NCBI RefSeq assembly: GCF_003610995.1
Contig: NZ_CP032543.1
Location: 4,340,001-4,404,000, forward strand
DNA length: 64,000 nucleotides
Reading direction: 5' to 3'
DNA from: Streptomyces griseus subsp. griseus
Lineage (GTDB): Bacteria > Actinomycetota > Actinomycetes > Streptomycetales > Streptomycetaceae
The notes under the pieces are model-generated. The model saw nothing but the letters and a program-made list of their open reading frames with translations. It had not been told where the DNA came from and searched no databases. Position numbers and translations under genes: made by a program. Positions 25,783 to 33,723 of the stretch are shown in pieces. Position 1 is the stretch's first letter. Each line of letters opens with the position of its first letter.

Positions 25783-26991
25783 TTACGCCGCGTGCAGCGC
25801 CAGCGTCGGGGAGAGGCGGGAGGCCCGGACCGCCGGGTAGAGGCCCGCCACCGTGCCGATCACCAGCGTCGCGCCGAAGCCCCCGCCGACCGCCCAGAGC
25901 GGCACCACCCACGGCAGCCCGCCGGAGTGCGCGTACACCCCCGTCGCCGCCGCGCCCAGCGCCACCCCCGCCAGGCCGCCGAGGCCCGACAGCATCAGGG
26001 ACTCCGTGACGAACTGGATCCGGATCTGGCCCCGGGTCGCGCCCAGCGAGCGGCGCAGCCCGATCTCGTACCGGCGCTCCAGCACCGAGATGATCATGGT
26101 GTTGGCCACGCCGACGCCCCCGACCAGCAGTGCGATGCCGCCCAGCCCCAGCAGCAGACTGCTGAACGCCCCCTCGGTCGCCGCCTTCGCGCGCAGGGCC
26201 GACGACGGGTCGGTGACCTTCACGTTCTGCGGGTTCTGCGGGTCGACCGTCGCCGCCATGACCTTGCGTACGTCCTGCACCGCCGCGTCGTCCGACCGCT
26301 CGTACACCGACGTCGGGTGGCCCTCGAAGCCCAGCAGCCGCTTCGCGCCCTCCCAGCCGACCAGTGCGGAACGTTCGATCTCCGGCGCGAGGGGGAGCGG
26401 GGCGAGGATGCCGGTGACGGTGAAGTACCGGTCGCCCAGCCACACTTGCTGTCCGGGCCTGGTGACCCCCAGGCGTTCGGCCGAGACATGGCCGAGCACC
26501 ACCGAGGGGTAGCGGCCGGTCGCCGCGTTGAGCCAGCTGCCGCTGCGCACCTCGCCGCGCAGGACGCGGAGCAGGCCGGCCGTCGTCGCCTTGACCGTGA
26601 TCCCGCCCGTATCGCCCTCGTCGATCCGCTCGTTGCGGCGGACGGTCGCGGTGAGGTCGGCGGTGGCCCCGACCTCCTGGACCCCCTTGATCCGGCCCAC
26701 CATCCCGACGGAGCCCTCGGGCAGCCGTACGTCCTCTCCGGCGAACATCGAGTCGCCGGGCGAGGCGACCAGGAGATTGGTGCCCAACTTGTCGAGTTCG
26801 CGCAGGAGTTGGGCCTGGCTGGAGGCGGAGATGCCGACCACCGAGATCATCGTGGCGATGCCGATGGCGATGCCCAGCGCGGAGAGGACGACCCGCATCG
26901 GGCGGCTGCGGAGGCCGGACGAGCCGACGTGGAGGACGTCCCGGGGGCCCAGGCGGGCTGCCTTCAGCCGTCCCCGGCCTGTACGGCTCAC
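25783..26991 (-). CDS. MacB/FtsX-like ABC permease
   Basis: A 402-residue membrane subunit with one N-terminal membrane helix (about residues 33-52, LSALGIAIGIATMISVVGIS), a large extracytoplasmic domain, and three C-terminal helices of the FtsX type (about 275-400). Motifs ISVLERRYEIGLRRSLGA and VRASRLSPTLALHAA are typical of MacB-like mechanotransmission permeases. These do not move substrate across the inner membrane themselves; they drive extracytoplasmic or lipoprotein/peptide export. The GTG start overlaps the ATPase stop by 4 bp. It is the last gene of a four-gene operon. Confidence 0.9.
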   Translation of the reverse strand: MSRTGRGRLKAARLGPRDVLHVGSSGLRSRPMRVVLSALGIAIGIATMISVVGISASSQAQLLRELDKLGTNLLVASPGDSMFAGEDVRLPEGSVGMVGRIKGVQEVGATADLTATVRRNERIDEGDTGGITVKATTAGLLRVLRGEVRSGSWLNAATGRYPSVVLGHVSAERLGVTRPGQQVWLGDRYFTVTGILAPLPLAPEIERSALVGWEGAKRLLGFEGHPTSVYERSDDAAVQDVRKVMAATVDPQNPQNVKVTDPSSALRAKAATEGAFSSLLLGLGGIALLVGGVGVANTMIISVLERRYEIGLRRSLGATRGQIRIQFVTESLMLSGLGGLAGVALGAAATGVYAHSGGLPWVVPLWAVGGGFGATLVIGTVAGLYPAVRASRLSPTLALHAA

Positions 26992-27854
26992 AGCTCCGCC
27001 CCCGCCGCCGCCGACGGGACCGCAGGCGGGTTCCGTACGTCCGCCACCACCTCGCCGTCCCTGATCCGCACCGCGCGCGGCAGGCTCCCCGCGATCTCCG
27101 TGTCGTGCGTGATCACCGCGATCGTCGCCCCCTCCCGGTTCAGGTCCCGCAGCAGCTCCATCACCGCCGCGCCCGACGCCGAGTCCAGCGCCCCCGTCGG
27201 CTCGTCGGCCAGCAGCAGGGCGGGCTCCCCGACCACCGCCCGCGCGATGGCGACCCGCTGTTTCTGGCCCCCCGAGAGCTGGTGCGGCCTGTGGTCCAGG
27301 CGGTCCGCGAGCCCGACCCGGTCCAGCGCCTCGGCGGCCTTGCGGCGGCGTACGGAGCGGGGGAGGCCCGAGTAGAGCAGGCCCTCCGCCACGTTGTCGC
27401 GCGCGGAGACGCCCGGGACCAGGTGGAACGCCTGGAAGACGAAGCCCACGTGCTGGGCGCGCAGGGCGGAGAGGCGGCGGTCGGTCAGGGCCGCCACGTC
27501 GTGGCCCGCGATGTGGACGGAGCCGGCGGTGGGGCGGTCCAGGGTGCCGACGATGTGCAGCAGCGTGGACTTGCCCGAGCCGGACGGGCCGACGATGGCG
27601 AGGAGTTCGCCCTCCCGCACCGTGAGGTCCACCCCGCGCAGGGCGGTGACCCCGCCCGCGTACTCCTTGGTGACGCCCCGGAGTCCGACGACCGTGGCCC
27701 CGTCCTCGACCGCGTGCGAGCCGCCGACCTGGTGCGTGCCGTCGACTGCCTGCGTGCCGCCGACCGCGTTTGTGCCGCTGACCTGGTGCGTGCCGCCGCC
27801 CGCCTGCGTGCCGCCGCGCTCGTGCGTGCCGTCGACCGCGTGCGTACCGCTCAT
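26988..27854 (-). CDS. ABC ATPase, LolD/MacB type, with N-terminal repeats
   Basis: A 288-residue ATPase. The nucleotide-binding domain begins at about residue 57 with VVGLRGVTKEYAGGVTALRG. Walker A is GPSGSGKSTLL, the signature is LSGGQKQRVAIARA, Walker B is ALLLADEPTGALD, and the switch His is in AVITHDTE. Before this, residues 3-50 are eight imperfect hexapeptide repeats (GTHAVD, GTHERG, GTQAGG, GTHQVS and so on), not a normal part of the family. The start ATG 27854 overlaps the adaptor stop by 4 bp, so the repeats are probably translated. Confidence 0.9.
   Translation of the reverse strand: MSGTHAVDGTHERGGTQAGGGTHQVSGTNAVGGTQAVDGTHQVGGSHAVEDGATVVGLRGVTKEYAGGVTALRGVDLTVREGELLAIVGPSGSGKSTLLHIVGTLDRPTAGSVHIAGHDVAALTDRRLSALRAQHVGFVFQAFHLVPGVSARDNVAEGLLYSGLPRSVRRRKAAEALDRVGLADRLDHRPHQLSGGQKQRVAIARAVVGEPALLLADEPTGALDSASGAAVMELLRDLNREGATIAVITHDTEIAGSLPRAVRIRDGEVVADVRNPPAVPSAAAGAEL
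27705..27848 (-). repeat. Eight 18-bp tandem repeats coding GTHxVx
   Basis: Eight diverged 18-bp units at the 5' end of the ATPase gene, read on the minus strand as GTHAVD / GTHERG / GTQAGG / GTHQVS / GTNAVG / GTQAVD / GTHQVG / GSHAVE. The period is exact, so the frame is preserved and copy number could vary between strains. The tract is rich in His, a possible metal-binding tail. Confidence 0.85.
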
Positions 27855-28915
27855 ATCTTCGGCACCCCGACCTTCATGCCCTCGCTCAGCCCGCCGCCCG
27901 ACACCTCGACCCGGCCCTCCGCGAACATGCCCAGCTCCACCTTCACCTCGCGGACCTTGCTGTTCCGTACGACCTCCACGCCGAAGCCGCCGCCGGGCAG
28001 GGCCAGGAGCGCGTTCACCGGGACGGTCAGGACGTTCTTGCGGGTCTCGCCGGTGAGGTTCACGGTGACCGGTGACTGGTCGAAGCCGCCGACGTCGTCC
28101 GGCTTGTCGAAGGAGACCGTCAGGGTCACCTTCGGGCCGGTGTCCTGCGGGTCCTTGCCGGGCTTCGCCGTCCGGCCGACCGAGGAGACCGTGCCGGGCG
28201 CGCTCGTGCCGTCCGGCAGATCGACACTCACCTCCGTGCCCGCCTTGGTCAACTGGCTCTCCACCACGTCCAGTTCGAAGGTCACGATGCGCTCGGAGCC
28301 GGTCGTGGTGAGGACCGGGGCGCCCGGCTGGGCCAGATCGCCGACCGCCGCCTCCACGCTGCTGATCCGGACCTTCCCCGGGGCGAACGTGATGTCCTGC
28401 GGCCCCACCGTGCCCGTCCGCTTGACGCCGTTCGCCTTCTGCCAGCGCTTGACGGCCGCCGCTGTCAGCTCGGTGTACTCGGTGTCCGGGGTGAAGCCGG
28501 TGTAGCCGAGGGCGGCGAGATTGCGCTCCAGCTGCTCCACGTCCCGGCCCTTGTCGCCCGGCTTCAGCGTCCGGTACATGGGCCCCGACCCGTACATCAG
28601 CCGGACCGCCCGGCCGTCGACCTCGTACAGCCGCTCGTTCCGCTTCACGGTCGAACCGGTGCGCGGGGCCCAGGTCAGCGTGCCCGCCGCGCCCGCGTTG
28701 ATCTTGCGCTGCTTGTCGTAGCCGAGGGTGCCGTCCGCCTGGGCGCTGTCGCGCAGGTCGCCGCGCTCGACCGGGGCGGTGGCCGGCGGCAGCCCGGCGT
28801 TCTTCGCGCCCGCCGGGTCCGTACCGCTGTCTCCGCCGAGCTGGGTGACCGCGATCGTCCCGGCCGTCACCGCGAGGACCGCCGCGACCGCCGCCACGGC
28901 CCGTCCGCGCCTCAT
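27851..28915 (-). CDS. HlyD-like adaptor with peptidoglycan-binding domain
   Basis: A 354-residue membrane-fusion-type protein anchored by an N-terminal helix (VAAVAAVLAVTAGTIAVTQL). It has a lipoyl-like barrel (GTLTWAPRTGSTVKRNERLYEV), a peptidoglycan-binding-1 domain at about residues 110-170 (LKPGDKGRDVEQLERNL; AAVKRWQKANGV), then beta-barrel and membrane-proximal domains. In Gram-positive bacteria such adaptors partner MacB-like ABC systems and reach into the cell wall. It overlaps the lipoprotein gene and the ATPase gene by 4 bp each. Confidence 0.88.
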   Translation of the reverse strand: MRRGRAVAAVAAVLAVTAGTIAVTQLGGDSGTDPAGAKNAGLPPATAPVERGDLRDSAQADGTLGYDKQRKINAGAAGTLTWAPRTGSTVKRNERLYEVDGRAVRLMYGSGPMYRTLKPGDKGRDVEQLERNLAALGYTGFTPDTEYTELTAAAVKRWQKANGVKRTGTVGPQDITFAPGKVRISSVEAAVGDLAQPGAPVLTTTGSERIVTFELDVVESQLTKAGTEVSVDLPDGTSAPGTVSSVGRTAKPGKDPQDTGPKVTLTVSFDKPDDVGGFDQSPVTVNLTGETRKNVLTVPVNALLALPGGGFGVEVVRNSKVREVKVELGMFAEGRVEVSGGGLSEGMKVGVPKI

Positions 28916-29430
28916 CGGCCCTCGCTCTCGCACGCCTTGGCGGCCTTCTCGAACTTCTTCATCTCCTGCGGCTTCGGCGCCGGCAGGGCCTGCGCCGCAC
29001 CGCCCTCGAACTTCGGGTCGGGCATGTCGAAGCCGTTCTTCCGCATGCACCGTGCGAAGGCGACCGCCTTGTCCTTCTCCTCCTGGGTCATCTCCCTGGG
29101 ACCACCGCCGACCGCTTTGCCCTGGCAGGCCTTGAACGCCTTCTCCATCTCCTTCCGGCTCTTCGACCCGCCGTCGATGGTCATCCCGAGACCGTTCTCG
29201 TCCGGCTTGGGCTCGGGAATGTTCAGACCGTGCTCGCGGAGGCACGTGCGGTACTCCAGCGCCTGGTCCTCGTCCGTCTTCTCCGTGGTGGCGCCCGATC
29301 CGCTGTCCTTCGTCCCGCCGCCACCGCCACCGCCGCCGTCGTCCGTGCAGGCCGTGGCGGACAGGACGAGGGTCGCGGCGAGCAGGCAGGCGGCGGCGAC
29401 GGTGCGCCGCCGGGTGGCGAGAGCGGTCAT
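28912..29430 (-). CDS. Lipoprotein with duplicated Cys-containing repeat
   Basis: A 172-residue lipoprotein. The signal peptide ends in lipobox LSATAC with the lipidated cysteine at about residue 28, followed by an Asp/Gly linker. The mature part holds two similar halves: YRTCLREHGLNIPEP...FKACQGK and FARCMRKNGFDMPDP...AKACESE, so four cysteines may form paired disulfides. This lipoprotein type is found with actinobacterial MacB-like export operons; the function is unknown. It is first in the operon and divergent from the response regulator. Confidence 0.8.
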   Translation of the reverse strand: MTALATRRRTVAAACLLAATLVLSATACTDDGGGGGGGGTKDSGSGATTEKTDEDQALEYRTCLREHGLNIPEPKPDENGLGMTIDGGSKSRKEMEKAFKACQGKAVGGGPREMTQEEKDKAVAFARCMRKNGFDMPDPKFEGGAAQALPAPKPQEMKKFEKAAKACESEGR

Positions 29431-29500
29431 GAAGGGCTCCTCGGGACGTCGGTGGGGGACGGACCGAGCGTGGGCGAGGAGGCGGTTTCGTTTCTCTCAG

Positions 29501-29520
29501 CGCCGGTGCTTACACCGGCG
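29501..29520. promoter_or_regulatory. 8-bp palindrome in divergent promoter region
   Basis: CGCCGGTG-ctta-CACCGGCG is a perfect 8-bp inverted repeat, 29 bp before the response-regulator start and 71 bp from the lipoprotein start. TTTCG and CGAAA flank it symmetrically. It is a good candidate operator for the adjacent OmpR-type regulator controlling both operons. Confidence 0.5.
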
Positions 29521-29548
29521 AAACATCGCTTTCGGGTACACAGGGCCC

Positions 29549-30244
29549 ATGCGCGTGCTGGTGGTGGAGGACGAGGAATTCCTGGCGGAGATGATCGCCG
29601 AGGGGCTGCGTCGGGACGCCGTCGCGGTGGACGTCGCCCCGGACGGGCCGACCGCGCTGGAGAAGCTCCGGTTCGGCGCGTACGACGTGATGATCCTCGA
29701 CCGCGACCTGCCCGGGCTGCACGGCGACGAGGTGTGCCGGAGAGTCGTCGGCGCGCGGCTGCTGACCCGGATCCTGATGCTCACCGCCGCGGGGACCGTC
29801 CGCGACCGGGTGGCCGGCCTCGGGCTCGGTGCCGACGACTATCTGACCAAGCCGTTCGCGTACGACGAACTCCTCGCCCGGGTCCTCGCGCTCGGCCGCC
29901 GCTCCCGCCCGGCCCTCCCACCGGTCCTGGAGCGCGCCGGGCTGACCCTCGACACCGCCCGCCGCCAGGTCTGCCGCGACGGCCGCTTCCTTTCTCTCTC
30001 CCGCAAGGAGTTCGCCGTGCTGGAGACCCTGCTGAGGGCCGAGGGCGCCGTCGTCAGCGGCGACGACCTGATCGAGGAGGTATGGGAGGAGGACACCAGT
30101 TACCGCACCAACGCGGTACGGGTCACCCTCTCCAAGCTGCGCGCGAAGCTGGGCGCGCCACCCGTGATCGAGACCGTGCCGGGGGCCGGGTACCGCATCG
30201 GGGACGGCCCCGTGGTGAGCGGCGGAAGCGGCGGTGCCCGGTGA
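29549..30244 (+). CDS. OmpR/PhoB-family response regulator
   Basis: A 231-residue regulator. The receiver domain (1-115) starts MRVLVVEDEEFLAEM with acidic pair E8-D9, phospho-Asp in MILDRDLPG (about residue 51), and Lys in DDYLTKPFAYDELL. The winged-helix DNA-binding domain (about 130-225) has LSRKEFAVLETLL and TNAVRVTLSKLRAKL. ATG 29549 is used because the receiver begins there; no clear Shine-Dalgarno is present. Its stop overlaps the kinase start. Divergent placement from the ABC/adaptor/lipoprotein operon suggests it controls that exporter, as in VanR/CssR-type envelope-stress pairs. Confidence 0.92.
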   Translation: MRVLVVEDEEFLAEMIAEGLRRDAVAVDVAPDGPTALEKLRFGAYDVMILDRDLPGLHGDEVCRRVVGARLLTRILMLTAAGTVRDRVAGLGLGADDYLTKPFAYDELLARVLALGRRSRPALPPVLERAGLTLDTARRQVCRDGRFLSLSRKEFAVLETLLRAEGAVVSGDDLIEEVWEEDTSYRTNAVRVTLSKLRAKLGAPPVIETVPGAGYRIGDGPVVSGGSGGAR

Positions 30245-31404
30245 ACAGCGAGCGCGCGCGGCTCACCGCGCTCTACGGCGGCATGCTGGTGCTGGCCGGA
30301 GTCCTGCTCATGGGGCTCGTCTACGTGCTGGTCAGCGAAGGGCTCTACAGCAGCGTCATGGCCGCCGTCTCCCCGGCCGTCCCGACCGCCCGGGCGGGCG
30401 CCACGGCCGGCCCCGCGCTGCCCGCCACCGACCTGGCGGTGACCCTCGTCGAACCCGGGCAGTACGCCGTCGTCCAGAAGGTCTCCACCGCCGCCGGGGA
30501 CGCCGCGCTCAGCCGGCTCCTCACCGTCTCCGCGCTCTCCCTCGCCGTCTACTCGGCGCTCTCCGTCGCCCTCGCCTGGTGGATGGCGGGCCGGGTGCTG
30601 CGGCCCGTCGGCGTCATCACCGCCCGGGCCCGCCGGCTCTCCGGCTCCAACCTCCACGAACGGATCGCCCTCAAGGCCCCGCCCGGCGAGCTCAAGGAGC
30701 TGGCCGACACCTTCGACGGGATGCTGGACCGGATCGAGCAACTGGTCGCCGCCCGGCAGCGGTTCGCCGCCAACGCCGCCCATGAGCTGCGCACCCCGCT
30801 CGCCGTGCAGCGGGCCGCCGCCGAGATCGGGCTCGCCGACGACCCGCCGCCGGAGAAGGTCGCCTGGATCCGGGACAAGCTCATCGACACCGCCGACAAC
30901 AGCGAGCAGCTCATCGAGGGCCTGCTGCTCCTCGCGGTCTCCGACGAGGGGCTGCGGCGGCGCGAACGGGTCGCCCTGGACGCCACCACCGCCACGGTCA
31001 CCGAGGCGGTGGCCGCCGAGGCGGCGGAGCGGGAGGTCACCGTCGAGGTGGCGGCCCGGCCGGTGAGCGTGCTGGGGGACCCGGTCCTCCTGGACCACCT
31101 CGTGCACAACCTGGTCGCCAACGCGCTGCGCCACAACCACCCCGGCGGGACCGTACGGGTCCGGGTCGGGCCGGGCGGCCTGGAGGTCGCCAACACGGGG
31201 CCCGTGGTCGACCCGGCGGCCCTGCCGCTGCTGTTCGAACCCTTCCGCCGTGCGCAGGCCCGCCGCCACGCACCCGGCGAGGGCGCCGGGCTGGGGCTCT
31301 CCATCGTGGCGTCGGTGGCCCGGGCGCACGGCGGGGACGTCGGCGCCACGGCGAACCCGGGCGGCGGGCTCACGGCCCGGGTGACGCTGCCCACCTGTGC
31401 GTAG
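30241..31404 (+). CDS. Sensor histidine kinase
   Basis: A 387-residue membrane kinase. TM1 is about residues 8-30 (LYGGMLVLAGVLLMGLVYVL) and TM2 about 96-120, with a 65-residue extracytoplasmic loop between them. A HAMP domain follows (RVLRPVGVITARARRLS). The H box is FAANAAHELRTPLAVQ, the N box NLVANALRHN, and the G box GAGLGLSIV. The small sensor loop suggests sensing of membrane or cell-wall perturbation. It is coupled to the regulator by a GTGA overlap and convergent with the SIS gene only 4 bp away. Confidence 0.92.
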   Translation: MNSERARLTALYGGMLVLAGVLLMGLVYVLVSEGLYSSVMAAVSPAVPTARAGATAGPALPATDLAVTLVEPGQYAVVQKVSTAAGDAALSRLLTVSALSLAVYSALSVALAWWMAGRVLRPVGVITARARRLSGSNLHERIALKAPPGELKELADTFDGMLDRIEQLVAARQRFAANAAHELRTPLAVQRAAAEIGLADDPPPEKVAWIRDKLIDTADNSEQLIEGLLLLAVSDEGLRRRERVALDATTATVTEAVAAEAAEREVTVEVAARPVSVLGDPVLLDHLVHNLVANALRHNHPGGTVRVRVGPGGLEVANTGPVVDPAALPLLFEPFRRAQARRHAPGEGAGLGLSIVASVARAHGGDVGATANPGGGLTARVTLPTCA

Positions 31405-31408
31405 GGGC

Positions 31409-32164
31409 CTAGTGGCGGTAGAAGATCCGCTCGCGGTACTCCGTCATGACCCGGCCGTTCCAGTCGTGACCGCCGTCCACGTTCCCCGAGCGCAGGAGCG
31501 GCGGCTCGACGCCGCGGGCCACCAGCCGCTCGGCCGCCGCCGCCATCATCGACTGCATGATCGCGCTGGTCACGACGGTGGAGGCGGGGGCGAAGGGGGC
31601 CTCGATGCCGGGGGAGGTCAGCTCCGCGTCGCCGATCGCGATCTTGCTGTCCAGGACGATGTCGCAGTGGTCGCGCAGGAAGCCGCCCGAGGTGTGCCGG
31701 GAGCGGGTGTTCTCCGCGTACGCCACCGAGGTGACGCCGATGACCTTGAGCCCGAGGGCCCGGGCGTTCTGGGCCATCTCGACCGGGAGCGCGTTGCGGC
31801 CGGAGAGCGAGATGATCACGAGCACGTCGCCTGCGGTCGCCGGGCTGGAGTCCAGGACCGCCGAGGCCAGGCCGTCCACCCGCTCCAGGGCGGAGCCGAG
31901 GGTGGCGGGCATGACGTCAACACCGGTGGTGCCGGGCACCGTGAGCAGGTTCATCAGGGCCAGGCCGCCCGCCCGGTAGACGACGTCCTGGGCGGCGAGG
32001 GAGGAGTGCCCGGCGCCGTACGCGAAGAGCCGGCCGCCCGCCTCGACGGTGTCCGCGATCGCCGCCCCCGCCGCCGCGATGGAGCCCGCCTCCTCGTCCC
32101 GCACCCGCTGGAGCAGGCCGATCGCCGCATCGAAGAACTGACCGGCCAGCTTGCTGTCGCTCAT
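31409..32164 (-). CDS. SIS-domain phosphosugar-binding protein
   Basis: A 251-residue SIS (sugar isomerase) protein. Phosphosugar-binding signatures are LFAYGAGHSSLAAQDVVYRAGG and DVLVIISLSGRNALPVEMA, and C-terminal NVDGGHDWNGRVMTEYRERIFYR is typical of the actinobacterial subgroup. It probably binds or isomerises an amino-sugar phosphate such as N-acetylglucosamine/muramic acid 6-phosphate; the reaction is not clear from sequence. It is divergent from the DtxR-family gene. Confidence 0.88.
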   Translation of the reverse strand: MSDSKLAGQFFDAAIGLLQRVRDEEAGSIAAAGAAIADTVEAGGRLFAYGAGHSSLAAQDVVYRAGGLALMNLLTVPGTTGVDVMPATLGSALERVDGLASAVLDSSPATAGDVLVIISLSGRNALPVEMAQNARALGLKVIGVTSVAYAENTRSRHTSGGFLRDHCDIVLDSKIAIGDAELTSPGIEAPFAPASTVVTSAIMQSMMAAAAERLVARGVEPPLLRSGNVDGGHDWNGRVMTEYRERIFYRH

Positions 32165-32373
32165 CGGGTGGGGCCCTTTCGACGGGTTTCTGCCAGGCGG
32201 GAATGGCTGTGCCGCCGATCACGTTGCGGTCTGGACCAGTGGCCTGTCAATAGCGCCCGGCGGCGTCCGTCGCACGGTCTTGGGCCGGGGCGGCACGGTT
32301 GTCGTTGCTATGCGTCAGAATTGGTGCAGGGCCATCGCACGACGTTTTCTAGTCACAGCATCGAGGGGCACGT

Positions 32374-33066
32374 ATGTCCGGACTGATCGACACCACGGAG
32401 ATGTATCTCCGCACCATCCTCGAACTGGAAGAGGAAGGCGTGGTGCCCATGCGCGCCCGGATCGCCGAACGGCTGGACCAGAGCGGTCCGACCGTCAGCC
32501 AGACGGTGGCCCGCATGGAGCGCGACGGCCTGGTCCAGGTCGCGGGGGACCGCCATCTGGAGCTGACCGAGGAGGGCCGGCGCCTGGCCACCCGCGTCAT
32601 GCGCAAGCACCGGCTCGCCGAGTGCCTGCTGGTCGACGTGATCGGCCTGGAGTGGGAGCAGGTCCACGCCGAGGCCTGTCGCTGGGAGCACGTGATGAGC
32701 GAGGCCGTGGAGCGGCGGGTGCTGGAGCTGCTGCGCCACCCGACGGAGTCTCCGTACGGGAATCCCATCCCGGGCCTGGAGGAGCTGGGCGAGAAGGCGG
32801 AGGCCGACCCGTTCCTGGACGACTCCATGGTGAGCCTGGCCGAGCTTGACCCGGGCGCGGAGGGCAAGACCGTGGTCGTCCGGCGGATCGGGGAGCCGAT
32901 CCAGACGGACGCCCAGCTGATGTACACGCTGCGGCGGGCCGGGGTCCAGCCCGGGTCGGTGGTCAGCGTGACCGAGTCGCCCGGTGGGGTGCTGGTCGGG
33001 TCCAGCGGGGAGGCGGCGGAGCTGGACGCGGACGTCGCTTCGCACGTGTTCGTCGCCAAGCGCTGA
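32374..33066 (+). CDS. dmdR1: DtxR/IdeR-family iron-dependent repressor
   Basis: A 230-residue metal-dependent repressor. The N-terminal HTH reads IAERLDQSGPTVSQTVARMERDGLV. The dimer/metal domain contains MRKHRLAECLLVDVIGLEW and EACRWEHVMSEAVERRVLELL with the Cys/His/Glu ligands of IdeR/DtxR. An SH3-like third domain ends the protein. With Fe2+ it would repress siderophore and iron-uptake genes. Length and sequence agree with the major iron regulator DmdR1 of S. coelicolor, where an antiparallel gene, adm, has been reported; a long antisense frame also exists here. Confidence 0.9.
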   Translation: MSGLIDTTEMYLRTILELEEEGVVPMRARIAERLDQSGPTVSQTVARMERDGLVQVAGDRHLELTEEGRRLATRVMRKHRLAECLLVDVIGLEWEQVHAEACRWEHVMSEAVERRVLELLRHPTESPYGNPIPGLEELGEKAEADPFLDDSMVSLAELDPGAEGKTVVVRRIGEPIQTDAQLMYTLRRAGVQPGSVVSVTESPGGVLVGSSGEAAELDADVASHVFVAKR

Positions 33067-33144
33067 CGCCTCCGGCGCCGGTTTCCGGGTCCCCGTGTGG
33101 GGTCCGAGGACGTCGGGGCACCGGTCACCCCGGCCGAGGGTTCC

Positions 33145-33166
33145 GTCCTCCAACGCCGGACGGGCC
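33145..33166 (-). repeat. Streptomyces dispersed GGCCCGTCCGGCG repeat
   Basis: The reverse complement reads GGCCCGTCCGGCG-TTGGAGGAC, the same element as at 56968-56989. This short intergenic sequence is scattered through Streptomyces chromosomes, often near gene ends. Confidence 0.6.
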
Positions 33167-33420
33167 GGAGTGGTGCCGGGCCGGCTGGAATGGGGCGGAA
33201 TCGCAGCGGGGCGGGCCGGGGCGTGCCAGGCTGAAGCCAGGCATATGACCTGAGGGTGCCGGACCGGATGCGGCCGGCATGGTCGGGGAGGGAGCAGGGA
33301 ATGCGCCCGTCGTACCGGCACGTCCGCCGTCCGGTGGCTGCCACGGTCCCGGATGCCCTGGTCAGGGATGGTTCGGTGACCGCTCGACCGTCTTTCGCCA
33401 TCGTTGTCACGGACAGCGGT

Positions 33421-33450
33421 CGACCCCGGCGCCCGAGGGCGCCGGGGTCG
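33421..33450. terminator. 13-bp perfect terminator hairpin
   Basis: CGACCCCGGCGCC and GGCGCCGGGGTCG form a perfect 13-bp stem around CGAG, followed by GTCCTCCCCC. It is the strongest simple hairpin noticed in the window and would block read-through from either side. Confidence 0.8.
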
Positions 33451-33615
33451 GTCCTCCCCCTGGTCGACCTGGAGCCCCGAGCTCTCAAGGTCGTTCCCCA
33501 CGGACCCCTGTCCCCGAGCGGTCCGCCTCCCGTTGAAGATCTCCCCCGGGCGGCTGACGGCAATCCTCGTCGCATGTCACTCGAACGTGGGGTGTTGAGC
33601 GGCGGATCCCTGTAT

Positions 33616-33631
33616 TCGAATAAGAGTTCGA
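33616..33631. promoter_or_regulatory. LexA/SOS-box-like palindrome
   Basis: TCGAATAAGAGTTCGA matches the actinobacterial SOS box TCGAAC-N4-GTTCGA at 11 of 12 fixed positions. It lies 92 bp upstream of ATG 33724. A half-site TCGAAC is 30 bp further upstream (33581-33586). Confidence 0.45.
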
Positions 33632-33723
33632 TAGTCTGGCGTGGCGCGACCACGCGGTGACCCGCGTCCGCGCGGCGATCGAGGACCCACGGTGATCGAG
33701 GACCAGAAGGGGGTGCCAGGACT

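Larger units (their letters stand above)
33067..33723. other. 657-bp gap with terminator, repeat and SOS-like box
   Basis: There is no convincing gene. The gap holds a Streptomyces dispersed repeat (33145-33166), a 13-bp perfect terminator hairpin (33421-33450) and a LexA-like box (33616-33631). A 119-codon frame from ATG 33301 has a good ribosome site but is interrupted functionally by the terminator and shows no domain. Confidence 0.6.

Noticed and set aside
30100..31329. 409-codon minus-strand frame opposite the sensor kinase.
   Set aside because: GC-rich antisense frame with no domain, and it overlaps a clearly real kinase gene.
33256..33660. 134-codon plus-strand frame in the gap after the iron repressor, with a good ribosome site before ATG 33301.
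   Set aside because: A 13-bp perfect terminator hairpin lies in the middle of it, no domain was recognised, and the composition is that of intergenic DNA.
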